Numbered from the stretch's first letter, positions 17,119 to 26,668 are shown. The stretch: 64,000 nt of DNA from Candidatus Scalindua sp. SCAELEC01 (GCA_004282745.1 SHMT01000022.1:16196-80195); one strand, 5' to 3'. The notes: generated by a model not told the origin, from the sequence alone. Translations and numbers: made by a program.

Positions 17119-17796
17119 ATGAATATATCTAGATTAACTGTATCGTTTATATTAGTTATGCTTCCAGCAGTAGTGCTTATTCGAGATTGGAAATTTCATG
17201 ATAGGAGAACAAAAAATCACCACAATATTACGCGTATAATTATTGCTATCTGGTGTATTAGTAGTATTGCAGCAACAATTTACGTATGGGTTGACTCTGC
17301 TCAAATTAACGAATTAATCGAAGGTAAAAATACTCTTATTACTCAAAACAAAAACCTGTCTAAAAAAATCGATAAATATCAAGAGTATTTAATCGAAAAA
17401 GATAAAGAAATTACTGAGTTGAAATCAAAAGCCAAGAAAAGTGAACGAGGGATTTTTACAAATTATTTACCTGACGGTCACGTAAGAGAAGTAGTTGGTG
17501 GAAGTACTTCCATGAAAATCACGTGGGTAGAAGTCTCGAAACAAATGTGGAATCTTCATAACCAAGATAACTTCATTGAATTAAAAAATTTATGTATTGG
17601 ACAGATTAAAAAATCTCCAGAATGGCCTATACCATATTTACTTCTTAGCGTCGCACTTACCAATCTAGGCGATAAGCATCAAGCAATTAAAAATTTAAAA
17701 TATTTTTTAGAAATTGCGCCAACAGAACCTTCTTTAGGTTATGATGATTATAGAGATCAAGCAGAGAACTTAATTAAGAAATTGCAAAATTTGTAA
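17119..17796 (+). CDS. Cassette-borne membrane protein with coiled coil and TPR-like domain
   Basis: Two N-terminal transmembrane helices (RLTVSFILVMLPAVVLIRD and IIIAIWCISSIAATIYVWV) are followed by a coiled coil (about residues 60-110) and a C-terminal helical-repeat domain with a TPR-like stretch (PYLLLSVALTNLGDKHQAIK). Function unknown. The cassette begins TTATAC from attC site 4 and carries the matching GTATAAC 5 bp after its stop codon (17802-17808), the expected cassette end. That site is then interrupted by a family B repeat. Confidence 0.65.
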   Translation: MNISRLTVSFILVMLPAVVLIRDWKFHDRRTKNHHNITRIIIAIWCISSIAATIYVWVDSAQINELIEGKNTLITQNKNLSKKIDKYQEYLIEKDKEITELKSKAKKSERGIFTNYLPDGHVREVVGGSTSMKITWVEVSKQMWNLHNQDNFIELKNLCIGQIKKSPEWPIPYLLLSVALTNLGDKHQAIKNLKYFLEIAPTEPSLGYDDYRDQAENLIKKLQNL

Positions 17797-17823
17797 ATAT
17801 TGTATAACGAATAAAGATGGAAG

Positions 17824-17980
17824 TATACTCATCTCATAATAGTTTTTGGATAAAACCCGAGATAAAATTGAGTGAGTAAAGTCCTCGACACCCTTTTCCT
17901 GGGATAACGACCCGCCTGAACGACATGTCGGGCAGGCAACCAAGATTTGGTTTTCAGCAATACCGAAAACCAAATCGGTT
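17824..17980 (+). mobile_element. TATACYCATC-type repeat (family B), inserted in an attC site
   Basis: It begins TATACTCATCTCATAAT and retains the CCAAATCGGTT end, but the right terminus is decayed. It lies 15 bp after the GTATAAC box of the last cassette, where the rest of an attC would be expected. Confidence 0.7.
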
Positions 17981-18167
17981 ATTTGATGTTGACATCACTA
18001 ATTTTATATCTTATTTTGGATGCTATGCAATTATGCACGGAAGATCAAAATTTCAAAGTTGAGTACCTTTAATGTAATCGCAGAAAAAAATTTATTTAAG
18101 AACTGGATTTAATATAAAAAAAATGATTAGTGTACACATATTACAAAGAGAGAAATCATGTAACCGG

Positions 18168-19391
18168 ATGAGAATTTTTATTTTATCTATGTTGGTTATG
18201 TGTTGGGTGTTTGCCGTAACGACGGTGGTTAAAGCAGCAGAAAAATCCTATCGTGTTGATTATACCATCACCCTAGTGCCGGATCTTGATGTGGCTAAAG
18301 TATCAATACAATTGGAAGACGGTGGAAATTTTCGTTGGCTTGATTTTCATATCGATTCAGAACAGTTTTCTGATCTTGAAGCGGATGGCAGGCTCCGGAT
18401 TGGTGGAGAACGTGCCATCTGGGAACCACCAAATGGGCCGGCAACTCTGACTCTTACGGCAAAATTGAGTCATCAGCGGACGAGTGGAAAGTATGATGCA
18501 CGTATGACAAGCGATTGGGCAATTTTTCGTGGAGATGATCTGGTCCCCACCGTTAAAGTGCAGACGGTTAAGGGTGCAAACTTAAATGCAAAACTCCATT
18601 TCGAATTACCCGAGGGATGGACTAATGTGGATACCGGTTGGACCAAGGAGGGCGACGGGAGTTTTACTGTGGACAATCCAAGACGTCGTTTTGATCGTCC
18701 TGTCGGTTGGATGATAGCAGGAAAGGTGGGTACACGTCGCGATATTATTGGGGATACCGAAATTTGTGTAGGCGCACCTTCAGGAACCGGTTTCAGGCGA
18801 ATGGATGTTCTTGCATTCTTAAACTTTGTTTGGCCTCAAATTGAGCTTGCATTTGAGAAGATGCCTCGCAAAATACTCGTGGTAGGAGGAGGAGATCCGA
18901 TGTGGAGGGGTGGTTTGTCTGCACCCAACTCGCTTTTCCTGCATGCGGATAGACCCATTGTATGCGAAGATTCGACGAGCCCATTGCTGCATGAATTAAC
19001 GCATGTTATCACTCACATCCGTGGAAAGATGAATGATGACTGGATTGCCGAAGGACTCGCCGAATTCTATTCAATTGAATTGCTCTACCGTGCCGGCGGT
19101 ATGACGGAAGCCCGTTACAAAAAAGTGAGAAACTGGCTAACGAGTTCTAGCCGTAATGTCACAACCCTTCGGGTTGCAAATTCGAAAGGTCCAGTGACCG
19201 CCCGGGCCGTTATCCTTTTTCAAGACCTGGACCGCAAGATTCGGCATCTTTCAAATGGAAAGCACACCATTGATGAAGTTACCCGTAAATTGATGCAGCA
19301 GAGTAAAGTTTCACTCCACGATCTTCGCCGAGTCTCGGAACAACTTGTTGGTGTCAAGCTTGCTGTCTTTGATACCCCCCTTCTGAAATGA
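18168..19391 (+). CDS. Secreted gluzincin-type metallopeptidase (M1/M61-like)
   Basis: ATG 18168 gives a good signal peptide (MRIFILSMLVMCWVFAVTT, cleaved near VKAAEK); the frame can extend to 18123. The catalytic motif HELTH lies about two thirds along, and the third zinc ligand is in EGLAEFY some 20 residues later, the HExxH-E pattern of gluzincins. The N-terminal half is probably a beta-sandwich resembling M61 proteins. It acts in the periplasm or anammoxosome-side compartment. Substrate unknown. Confidence 0.75.
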   Translation: MRIFILSMLVMCWVFAVTTVVKAAEKSYRVDYTITLVPDLDVAKVSIQLEDGGNFRWLDFHIDSEQFSDLEADGRLRIGGERAIWEPPNGPATLTLTAKLSHQRTSGKYDARMTSDWAIFRGDDLVPTVKVQTVKGANLNAKLHFELPEGWTNVDTGWTKEGDGSFTVDNPRRRFDRPVGWMIAGKVGTRRDIIGDTEICVGAPSGTGFRRMDVLAFLNFVWPQIELAFEKMPRKILVVGGGDPMWRGGLSAPNSLFLHADRPIVCEDSTSPLLHELTHVITHIRGKMNDDWIAEGLAEFYSIELLYRAGGMTEARYKKVRNWLTSSSRNVTTLRVANSKGPVTARAVILFQDLDRKIRHLSNGKHTIDEVTRKLMQQSKVSLHDLRRVSEQLVGVKLAVFDTPLLK

Positions 19392-19562
19392 GTCGTTCAG
19401 GCCACAAATTGCAACCTGTTTGTATCAATGATTTGAGATCTGTGATTTAGTAACTTTTTTTAAAGGGCAGGATTGGGACTAATTTCAATTGGAAGACTGT
19501 CCATATCTCTTCATCTTACAAATGAAAGCCAGGGTTGTTAAATGGGTTAACAGGAATAATAG

Positions 19563-20087
19563 ATGACAGAAGAAAACGCAATATATTACTGCTTACAGTG
19601 TGGGACGAACAAGTTTAAGAGTGTGAGGGCAAATCAATTCTTCTGTGAATCTTGCGGCTTTACCTACTTTCAAAATATTGCCTCTTCTGTTGCCGCCATA
19701 ATTGAGTGCCGAAATCAAATACTTACTTGTGTGAGGGAATATGATCCATGCAAAGGTATGATGGGCCTTCCCGGAGGCTTTGTAGACAGAGAAGAATCTG
19801 CAGAATTAGCTTTGAAGCGAGAGATATTTGAAGAGGTGAGAATTGCCGTTTCAGAAATGCATTATGTTGGATCTTTTCCCAATGTCTATCAGTATAAGGG
19901 TGTAGAATATCATACCCTCGATCTCTTTTTTTCACTGCGGTTAAAGGAGAAACCTCAAATAACGATTGGCGACGAGATAGCGGCAATAGAGTGGATTCCA
20001 AGAGAGGAGATTACATACGAACAATTTGCCTTTGAGTCTATGAAAAAGGGATTAAGAAGGTATCTTAATGGGAGGAGTAAGGCTTAG
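19563..20087 (+). CDS. Nudix hydrolase with N-terminal zinc ribbon
   Basis: The zinc ribbon CLQCGTNKF with CESCG occupies residues 10-35. The Nudix box follows as GGFVDREESAELALKREIFEE, where the loop Gly after EE is replaced (EEVRI). Family members hydrolyse NDP-linked compounds such as NAD(H) or ADP-ribose. The zinc-ribbon arrangement recalls NudC-like and uncharacterised Nudix proteins of anaerobes. Substrate cannot be assigned. Confidence 0.85.
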   Translation: MTEENAIYYCLQCGTNKFKSVRANQFFCESCGFTYFQNIASSVAAIIECRNQILTCVREYDPCKGMMGLPGGFVDREESAELALKREIFEEVRIAVSEMHYVGSFPNVYQYKGVEYHTLDLFFSLRLKEKPQITIGDEIAAIEWIPREEITYEQFAFESMKKGLRRYLNGRSKA

Positions 20088-20128
20088 GGTTCAGGAACAA
20101 ACCACTTGTTATTTTTTTCTGCACCCTT
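20086..20128. repeat. Palindromic repeat (family C) at the Nudix gene end
   Basis: AGGGTTCAGGAACAAACCAC faces TTGTTATTTTTTTCTGCACCCT. The repeat starts within the TAG stop codon. The T-rich right arm could act as a terminator. Confidence 0.6.
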
Positions 20129-20317
20129 GGCAGTTTAAAAAAATGAGAACAAAAATTTTGTCTTTCGCAGTATTACTTTATTTTTGCTTATATCCATATC
20201 TTTTTCGCATTCTTGCTCCTTTTCGCTCCTTTCATTTCGAAAAATTTATAGCAAAAATGTAGCTTGGCTACCGGTTCAACTTTTTGGGTCCATTATAAAA
20301 AAGCTGGTTTTGTAATT

Positions 20318-21709
20318 TTATACATTCTTTTTTAGCTTCTCAATTTTAGCTAATATTGCTTCAGAATTACTATTAGTAGGATTTAATTCCAATGACTTTT
20401 TATAATTTGTAATTGCTGATTCATAGTCTTCATTAATCGTATACGCATCACCTAAGCTATCATAAGGGCTAGAAGCTTCCGGATAAGATGTAGTATTCAG
20501 CTTAAATACATCGATTGCTTCCATAATTTTTTTCTTACCTAATAGATAATAACCAAGAGAATCAAGTTGTCCTTCATCAAAGTTATATTTTTTGTTCGAT
20601 TCATTTTTATAGATATGGTACTGATCAATAGCTTTTTCAACTCCACCAGATTTGATAATATCACACAGTGTTTTAGAAATTGGAATTTTGGGTAGTGAAT
20701 ATGGTTTATTATGTAAAATATTTCTCAAACCTTCGTTTATTTGATCCATGGGGATTGAGTTGCCAAAGTTTGTAAGATAGAAAAAGGAAGTTTTACGAGA
20801 AAGATTTCGTTCAATATAGGTTCTAAATCCAGATAGTCCACCCTTGTGTGAAACTCTGTGACCCAAACTATCATGGTTAATTGACCAGCCATAGCCGTAA
20901 TTAGTAAAACTATCGTTATTTAATTTATGAGATATGTAAGCTTCATTTAAAGTCTCTCGCTTAATAAGCCTGTTATTCATAAGCGCATTATTCCATTTTG
21001 ATAAATCTTCAACTGTTGAAAAGATGCCCCCAGCACCAGTTGTTAAGATATGATAATCATCATCTTCTCTAAAAATATTGTAGCCAATTGCCCGTTTTGC
21101 TATTTGAGGTTTTGATTCATCATAAACGAGTGAGTTCTTCATTCTCAGTGGATCAAAAATGTTTTCTTTCATAAAAGCGTGAAGGGTTTTATTCGAAGTC
21201 TTTTCAATGATCATTGCCAGCATTACATAACCACCATTACTGTATGAATATTTTTCCCCAGGTTCAAAATTGGGGGAGTCCTGTTTGATGAGTACATTCA
21301 ATACATCTCCATTTGTCAGATTCGGTTTATCAATCCCTAGCTTGAAATGATCGGACAGCCCCGATGTATGCGTCATTAGATGTTGAACTGTTATTTTACT
21401 TGCATATGGAGGAAATTCCGGAAAATAATCTTGGAGAGTTTCATAATAATTGAGCCTTTTCTGTTCTTTAAGTATCATAATTGCCATTGTGGTAAATGGT
21501 TTTGAAACAGAAGCAAGGTAAAAGACATGATCTGTAGCTAGCTCTTCTTTTTTTAATACATCCGCTAATCCGAATGCTTTCCTATAAAGTATACTATCCT
21601 TCTCGGTGATGCAAATTGTGCCATTAAATATGTCATTTTCATAACAGTATGACATAAATGTGTCAATCACTTTTTCATAACTATTATTGGGACAACTCAT
21701 GCAAAACAA
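20318..21709 (-). CDS. Serine hydrolase, class C beta-lactamase/esterase family, with C-terminal TPR
   Basis: The penicillin-binding fold motifs are present: SVSK (nucleophile Ser and Lys), YSYSNGGY (Tyr-x-Asn) and HKGGLSGF (KTG equivalent). The last 110 residues contain TPR-like repeats (SPYDSLGDAYTINEDYESAI). Such proteins are esterases, D-aminopeptidases or peptidases more often than antibiotic hydrolases. The annotated first codon is TTG. In-frame sequence before it reads LFSILVPYLFCMSC, which looks like a lipoprotein signal, but has only a CTG as possible start. A sequencing error or unusual start is possible. Confidence 0.85.
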   Translation of the reverse strand: MFCMSCPNNSYEKVIDTFMSYCYENDIFNGTICITEKDSILYRKAFGLADVLKKEELATDHVFYLASVSKPFTTMAIMILKEQKRLNYYETLQDYFPEFPPYASKITVQHLMTHTSGLSDHFKLGIDKPNLTNGDVLNVLIKQDSPNFEPGEKYSYSNGGYVMLAMIIEKTSNKTLHAFMKENIFDPLRMKNSLVYDESKPQIAKRAIGYNIFREDDDYHILTTGAGGIFSTVEDLSKWNNALMNNRLIKRETLNEAYISHKLNNDSFTNYGYGWSINHDSLGHRVSHKGGLSGFRTYIERNLSRKTSFFYLTNFGNSIPMDQINEGLRNILHNKPYSLPKIPISKTLCDIIKSGGVEKAIDQYHIYKNESNKKYNFDEGQLDSLGYYLLGKKKIMEAIDVFKLNTTSYPEASSPYDSLGDAYTINEDYESAITNYKKSLELNPTNSNSEAILAKIEKLKKNV

Positions 21710-21788
21710 ATAAGGAACTAAAATAGAAAACAGAGTTAATTGGAAAACTTCTTATAATTCGTTTTTTCTCTTATTATTTCACAGTAGC

Positions 21789-21940
21789 GTCCGGTTAGGT
21801 TTTTGCGTAGGCGGTTTTTGTCATACCCGAACGCTTTTATCGGGTATCCAGATACTCGTTTCATCCTAGATTCCCACTAAAAACATGCGGGAATGACTGC
21901 ATTTGGGCAATAAGTTACTCAAGCAAAAACCTAACCGGAC
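21789..21940. mobile_element. 152-bp non-coding element with perfect 18-bp terminal inverted repeats
   Basis: GTCCGGTTAGGTTTTTGC at 21789-21806 and its exact complement at 21923-21940 bound the element. Inside are palindromes of CATACCCGA/TCGGGTATC and ATTCCC/GGGAAT type. It carries no coding capacity and I see no clear target duplication. Likely a MITE of a different transposase from family A. Confidence 0.75.
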
Positions 21941-22011
21941 AATGATGATTATTTCAGGAAAGAATTATACTGGAATTATTGAAAAATATAAAATGTAATT
22001 AAACTTACACA

Positions 22012-22123
22012 GTGTTTGAACGAAAACTACCCATCTACTGCGTTGCTGCAATAATTTCGCAATCCTCAAGTACAATTGTACGTTCCGGTTACGAAATTAT
22101 TACGCGCCTTGTACCTAGGCGCT
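22012..22123 (+). mobile_element. 145-bp MITE-like element (family A), 3'-truncated copy
   Basis: It is nearly identical to copy 1 through CCTTGTACCTAGGC and then ends abruptly; the right terminus and flanking duplication are lost. Confidence 0.85.
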
Positions 22124-22323
22124 CTAAAGGTCTGAGTGATTGTTACAGAGCATCCAGAAATCTTTGTAAACGGTACACCATTAATACATTTTCTCTTTAC
22201 AATTCAGAGTGGAAATTGTAGATTATCCATGTTTACTACCAACCAGCAATGTTTTTCTGAAGCCCAAATCTTAATCTAGAACACGTTGTCTAATAAACTT
22301 GAATAAGAAGGAGACGATATATC

Positions 22324-23310
22324 GTGAATAAGCGAATCGTAATCTCTATTATGCTTGTTTCTGTTTTTGGTTGTGGTAATGAACATTTGAAAGAGAAAAT
22401 TAAAGATCTGGAAGATGAAAAGCACAATGCTCAGTTGCAGTTACAAGAACAAAGTACTCGTTTGGAAGCCACCTCTGATGTAATCAAGGCCGTTAACTCG
22501 CTGATAAAGAGTATTAATGAAACTGAATTGAAAATTGATGACAATAAACAGAAATTACGTAACACAGAGAGTGTCACAGAGAGTGTAGAAAATGGTGTTG
22601 ATGCAAAAGAAGTGATATTGAGTGATATACAAGACCTCTATGACGAACTTAAAATGCATAGACAAAGGGCTGATGAACTGCAGAAGAAACTTGATTCTTT
22701 TGTAGACAACAGTGATTCCAATACAGATGAATCGTTATCGGCTCTCAAAACGATCATTAAAGAAAAAACCTTAAAAATTGATAATCTGGAACGGCAAATT
22801 GGTAGTCTTAAAAAACAAATTGCTCATCTCGATAAATTACAGAGCGAATTATCCAACCAGGTACACTCATATTCAAATTCATCAAAGGAGAAGAGTTCAA
22901 AAATAAGCTTTTTAAAAAAAGAATTGCTCTTGAAAGATAAAGCGCTTTCCGGTAAAGAGTTAGAAATAGATAAACTACAAGAAGAGATTAACACCGTTTA
23001 CTGCTTAATTGGTGAGAGTGATGATTTGATCAAGAGCGGCATTATCGTAAAAAGAGGTATTCCCATTATCAACACAATCAATCCATTCAGCAAGAGCTAT
23101 TCATTAGGTCGGAATTGTACTTCGTCTAAATTTAAACATGAGAAAAAAACAAAAACCATTTACAGGATGAATGGTAAGATCGAGGCAATATTACCCTATC
23201 GTGACAAAGAGTATTATGATATATATTATGAGGACGGTATATCCGTAATCAATATCAAAGATTCAACAAATTTTTGGTATGTGAAATTTCTTGTAATTGC
23301 AACACATTAA
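22324..23310 (+). CDS. Coiled-coil lipoprotein
   Basis: A GTG start is supported by AAGGAGACG about 10 bp upstream. The N-terminus MNKRIVISIMLVSVFGCGNE is a lipoprotein signal with a lipobox ending at FGC. Residues 20-235 are heptad-rich (KEKIKDLEDEKHNAQLQLQ and later LERQIGSLKKQIAHLDKL) and should form long coiled coils. The C-terminal 90 residues look globular. No family is recognised. It probably tethers something at the envelope. Confidence 0.75.
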   Translation: MNKRIVISIMLVSVFGCGNEHLKEKIKDLEDEKHNAQLQLQEQSTRLEATSDVIKAVNSLIKSINETELKIDDNKQKLRNTESVTESVENGVDAKEVILSDIQDLYDELKMHRQRADELQKKLDSFVDNSDSNTDESLSALKTIIKEKTLKIDNLERQIGSLKKQIAHLDKLQSELSNQVHSYSNSSKEKSSKISFLKKELLLKDKALSGKELEIDKLQEEINTVYCLIGESDDLIKSGIIVKRGIPIINTINPFSKSYSLGRNCTSSKFKHEKKTKTIYRMNGKIEAILPYRDKEYYDIYYEDGISVINIKDSTNFWYVKFLVIATH

Positions 23311-23601
23311 TGGACCTGTCAAGGTATGTGGTCCTGATTTGCAGATTCGTTTCTCTTCAAAGTCGTGGAAAGGAGATCTCCATGGTGATATAACGACAGC
23401 GGGGCCTTACATTCTTTACGGCTCTGCCATATGTATTGTGTAATACACGGGTGTTTCCCGATACGCACATTGTGAGACTGTATGCACCACTAAAGGTTGC
23501 TCCGGTAAACAAGAGGTTGGGTTTTGCATACAGGTCTTATGGAGAAAGTTCGTTTTGTGTTGCCGTTTTGTTACCGATCACAAAAAAGCTCATTTTCAGA
23601 A

Positions 23602-23647
23602 TTAAGGACCCAAGAAAGAATAACTTGTTGTTCTTGCCTGTACCCTA
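23602..23647. repeat. Palindromic repeat (family C) at the birA gene end
   Basis: AAGGACCCAAGAAAGAATAAC faces GTTGTTCTTGCCTGTACCCT. It overlaps the last base triplet of birA, so it may terminate birA on the minus strand. The rest of 23311-23644 shows no gene. Confidence 0.6.
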
Positions 23648-24421
23648 AGTACGAAACGTTATCTCTCCAGAATTTATATTGATGATATTGCACTCCTCAC
23701 ACTGGAAGAGCAGAGTTCCATCGTGGTTAAGATCTAAGATCTTCCCCATATGAGCATGTTTTGTTCCATCCTTGACGACAATCCTCTCGTTGGCAAATAA
23801 TAATCGCTTCTTTATTTCCCTTCGACTCTGCTTAAAACCTTCTTTGCCTAGCTCAGTAAAACTACTGGAGATTAAGGCAAGGAGTCTTTGAAATACTTCA
23901 AATCGATCTACTACTGATCCCAACTCTTTGTGCATTGAGGTAGCAAAATAGTCATGATTATGAAATGGAACATCGTTACTGTTTACGTTGAGGCCTATTC
24001 CAAGAACGGCGTATGTTTTATCTCCGGTTTCAACCGTTTCACAGAGTATGCCGCATATCTTCTTACTATTAATCAGTACGTCATTGGGCCACTTAAAATT
24101 TGGTCTCAATCCATAATGCTCTAAAAGTCTGGTCACCGATAGGGCCGCAATCTGTGTGATATTTTGTCTGTATTTTATTACCTGAGGGGTAAGGGGTAAC
24201 AAGACAGAAAGCGTGAGGTCCTTTCCCGGGCTCGAATTCCAAACCCGATCAAAACGCCCCCTTCCTTCTGTCTGTTCTTCTGCCCATATGACTGAATACT
24301 CTTTTAACCCCATACAGTGTTGTCTTAAGAACGTATTCGTAGAGTTGAGTTTGTTATATTTATGAATAGTAAATACTCTACCGTTAATAGTAAATGTCTC
24401 TGGTTTTTCTCTATTTTCCAT
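23645..24421 (-). CDS. birA: Biotin--[acetyl-CoA-carboxylase] ligase
   Basis: The protein attaches biotin to carboxylase carrier domains. The biotinyl-AMP loop GRGRFDRVWNSS and KWPNDVLINSKKICGIL, then VLGIGLNVN, are characteristic. The C-terminal SH3-like domain is present. There is no N-terminal helix-turn-helix, so this is the monofunctional, non-repressor class. ATG 24421 (MENREKPETF) is preferred over the frame's upstream start at 24508. Confidence 0.93.
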   Translation of the reverse strand: MENREKPETFTINGRVFTIHKYNKLNSTNTFLRQHCMGLKEYSVIWAEEQTEGRGRFDRVWNSSPGKDLTLSVLLPLTPQVIKYRQNITQIAALSVTRLLEHYGLRPNFKWPNDVLINSKKICGILCETVETGDKTYAVLGIGLNVNSNDVPFHNHDYFATSMHKELGSVVDRFEVFQRLLALISSSFTELGKEGFKQSRREIKKRLLFANERIVVKDGTKHAHMGKILDLNHDGTLLFQCEECNIININSGEITFRT

Positions 24422-24515
24422 TAGAGACCCTTGGATATCTATTAGTATTGTCTCTTTCTTGAGATTTGAGTAAAAGGGGCATGATACAGGATACCCCGCT
24501 AATTTCAATTAAATT

Positions 24516-24660
24516 GTGTTTGAACGAAAACTACCCATCTACGGCGTTGCTGCAACAATTACGTAATCCTCACGTACTTGAAGTACGCTCCGGTTACATA
24601 AATATTACGCGCCTTGTACCTGGGCAGTTTTTGTTCAAACACTGGGTGATCGTTCAATTA
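24516..24660 (+). mobile_element. 145-bp MITE-like element (family A), decayed copy
   Basis: The left end and core match, with CACGTACTTGAAGTACG replacing the central palindrome. The right terminus is mutated (GGGTGATCGTTCAATTA) and no clean duplication remains. Aligned length is still 145 bp. Confidence 0.8.
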
Positions 24661-24757
24661 ATAGATACGTGTAAGAACTACGCATTTACAAATCAAAAAT
24701 ATTGTATTATAATCTATCATCATACTATTGACTATGGAATAGATAGGGGGGAAGATC

Positions 24758-25564
24758 TTGGATTGGTTATTTGTTGGGATAGCAGTAGGGTTTGGAGTAT
24801 TGGTAACAGGGGTTGCATTTCTTGTCATACGGAAACGGAGAGAGAGGTGGTGGCTCTATACTCTTGTTCTTTTTTTCTCTTGTGTCATCAGTTATGTGAC
24901 GATGAGTCTCTTTGTCACACCAACATCGGAGAGAGAGAAATCTCTCAGTGAACTCGAGGTGTCTCTGAGTGAAATCCCTGCATATAAACAGATATCAATG
25001 TATGATGCGGAGACGTATCAACGTATCAATGCTGAAATCCAGAAATCTCTGTTAAAGGGGGAAAGTAAATCTCAAATTATTCAACGAATTCGTTCCATTG
25101 TTGGTGAATTGGTGGAAAAGTATCTTCCTCTCTCCTCTGATAACGCATTGCTTGATTACATGAATGTGGTAATTCAGGAGATTGAAGAATTGGCCCAACA
25201 GAGTCCAGAGCTTTGCTATAAATTTCTGTTTCCAAAACAATACGGAGCAATCGATGTAACAAAATACATCAGACCTGAAACACAGCAAGCGGACTTAAAT
25301 GCATTAGCGGCAGTCATAAAAACGGGAGCCGAGTCATCAACAAACGTGCAAGATTTTCCGGAATATGACGCTTTTATACAAAACATCATTATCAACCTTC
25401 ACGAAACCTATGGTGATGACGCGTTACTCCTTGAAAATCCCCATGCACCAGGAATAGACAAGAGGAAATTTTGTCGTATAATGGTTGCACTCTATCGGGA
25501 AATATTAAAGTTGCCAAAGAGAGAGAGTTGTCTCGTGTTGCGTAGTATGTTAACGACAAAATAA
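24758..25564 (+). CDS. Hypothetical membrane-anchored protein
   Basis: It starts at TTG behind GGGGGGAAG. Two N-terminal transmembrane helices (LFVGIAVGFGVLVTGVAFLVI and LYTLVLFFSCVISYVTMSLFV) are followed by about 210 soluble, mostly helical residues. No known family is recognised. The arrangement suggests a cytoplasmic hairpin anchor with the main domain facing the cytoplasm. The next gene begins 42 bp downstream. Confidence 0.65.
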   Translation: MDWLFVGIAVGFGVLVTGVAFLVIRKRRERWWLYTLVLFFSCVISYVTMSLFVTPTSEREKSLSELEVSLSEIPAYKQISMYDAETYQRINAEIQKSLLKGESKSQIIQRIRSIVGELVEKYLPLSSDNALLDYMNVVIQEIEELAQQSPELCYKFLFPKQYGAIDVTKYIRPETQQADLNALAAVIKTGAESSTNVQDFPEYDAFIQNIIINLHETYGDDALLLENPHAPGIDKRKFCRIMVALYREILKLPKRESCLVLRSMLTTK

Positions 25565-25606
25565 TCGCCTGTTACTACAATTATTTATCGAAAAAGGAGG
25601 AGATAC

Positions 25607-26440
25607 GTGCGTTGGAAGCAATTTGTGACACATACGAAATCTATGGATGAGAGCGAAGCAAGGGCTTATATTTCCAAACACAATGAACAGGCGTATACAT
25701 TACTGGATGTCCGCCAACCATACGAATACGAGCAGGAGCATATTCCCGGTGCAATATTGATCCCACTTGCACAACTACCTGAGCAATTTGGAACACTTCA
25801 ACCCGAGTTGCCGACTCTTGTATACTGTTCAGTGGGGAACAGAAGCCGTGTCGCTTCCCAGTTTCTTATTGGGCGTGGATTTAAGGAGGTTTATAGCCTA
25901 AAAGGGGGTATTCTTGCGTGGAGTGGTGGATTGGCAACAGGCGCAATAGATTCGGGGATGCGGTATCTCAAAGGGGACGAATCTACCGAAGAGATTATCA
26001 TACTTGCCTATGGCATGGAAGATGGTCTCGGGAGTTTTTATGCCGCAATGGCCAAAGAGCATAAAGACGAGCAAACGAGAGGTTTATTGGAAAAGCTTTC
26101 ATCGGCAGAAGACAACCATAAGCAGAGGCTTTTCGAGGTCTATAAGAAACTCAATACTTCAATTCATGACCAGAGTGATTTCGAGTCAAAAGTTGTTTCA
26201 CAGGCAATGGAGGGTGGTTTGACGAGTGAAGAGTTTGTCAACCAGTATAGCTATACACTCGGAACCGTTCGCGATGTCCTGATAACGGCAATGGTGATTG
26301 AGACACAGGCATTAGACCTTTATTTACGGTATGCAGAAAAACTTAGAGAGGGTGAACCCAAAAATATCCTCTACAATTTAGCAGAAGAAGAGAAGCGCCA
26401 TTTAAAGGAATTAGGGGACATCTTAGACAAGCAACGATAA
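25607..26440 (+). CDS. Rhodanese-ferritin-like (rubrerythrin-type) fusion protein
   Basis: A GTG start follows AAAAGGAGGAG. Residues 1-110 form a rhodanese domain with catalytic loop YCSVGNRSR, which carries persulfide sulfur. Residues 125-277 form a ferritin-like bundle with iron ligands in GMEDGLGSFY, SAEDNHKQR, IETQALDLY and EEEKRHLKEL. This two-domain layout is known in anaerobes. The diiron domain could reduce peroxide or handle sulfur oxidation with the rhodanese. The exact reaction is not known. Confidence 0.85.
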   Translation: MRWKQFVTHTKSMDESEARAYISKHNEQAYTLLDVRQPYEYEQEHIPGAILIPLAQLPEQFGTLQPELPTLVYCSVGNRSRVASQFLIGRGFKEVYSLKGGILAWSGGLATGAIDSGMRYLKGDESTEEIIILAYGMEDGLGSFYAAMAKEHKDEQTRGLLEKLSSAEDNHKQRLFEVYKKLNTSIHDQSDFESKVVSQAMEGGLTSEEFVNQYSYTLGTVRDVLITAMVIETQALDLYLRYAEKLREGEPKNILYNLAEEEKRHLKELGDILDKQR

Positions 26441-26668
26441 GGTCTATCACCGTATAGGGCTCTCAACGATAGGTCTATGATTAATAATCATTGTCGTTCG
26501 CTAAAACCTTATCGTAACCCTTCAAACTGTTTAGTATGGGTTGGTGGTCGTCAAGAAATTTTGGTTGTTGTTTTCAGAATATTATGGAGAGTGGTACTTC
26601 AAAAGGAATATGAAATAATAGTACACTGTTTTTTGACACTACTTTTATTTACAGATAGGAGGAGGAGT

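Noticed and set aside
20318..21709. Antibiotic beta-lactamase
   Set aside because: The SxxK/YxN/HKG set is shared by esterases and peptidases. The TPR tail and sequence do not match clinical class C enzymes.
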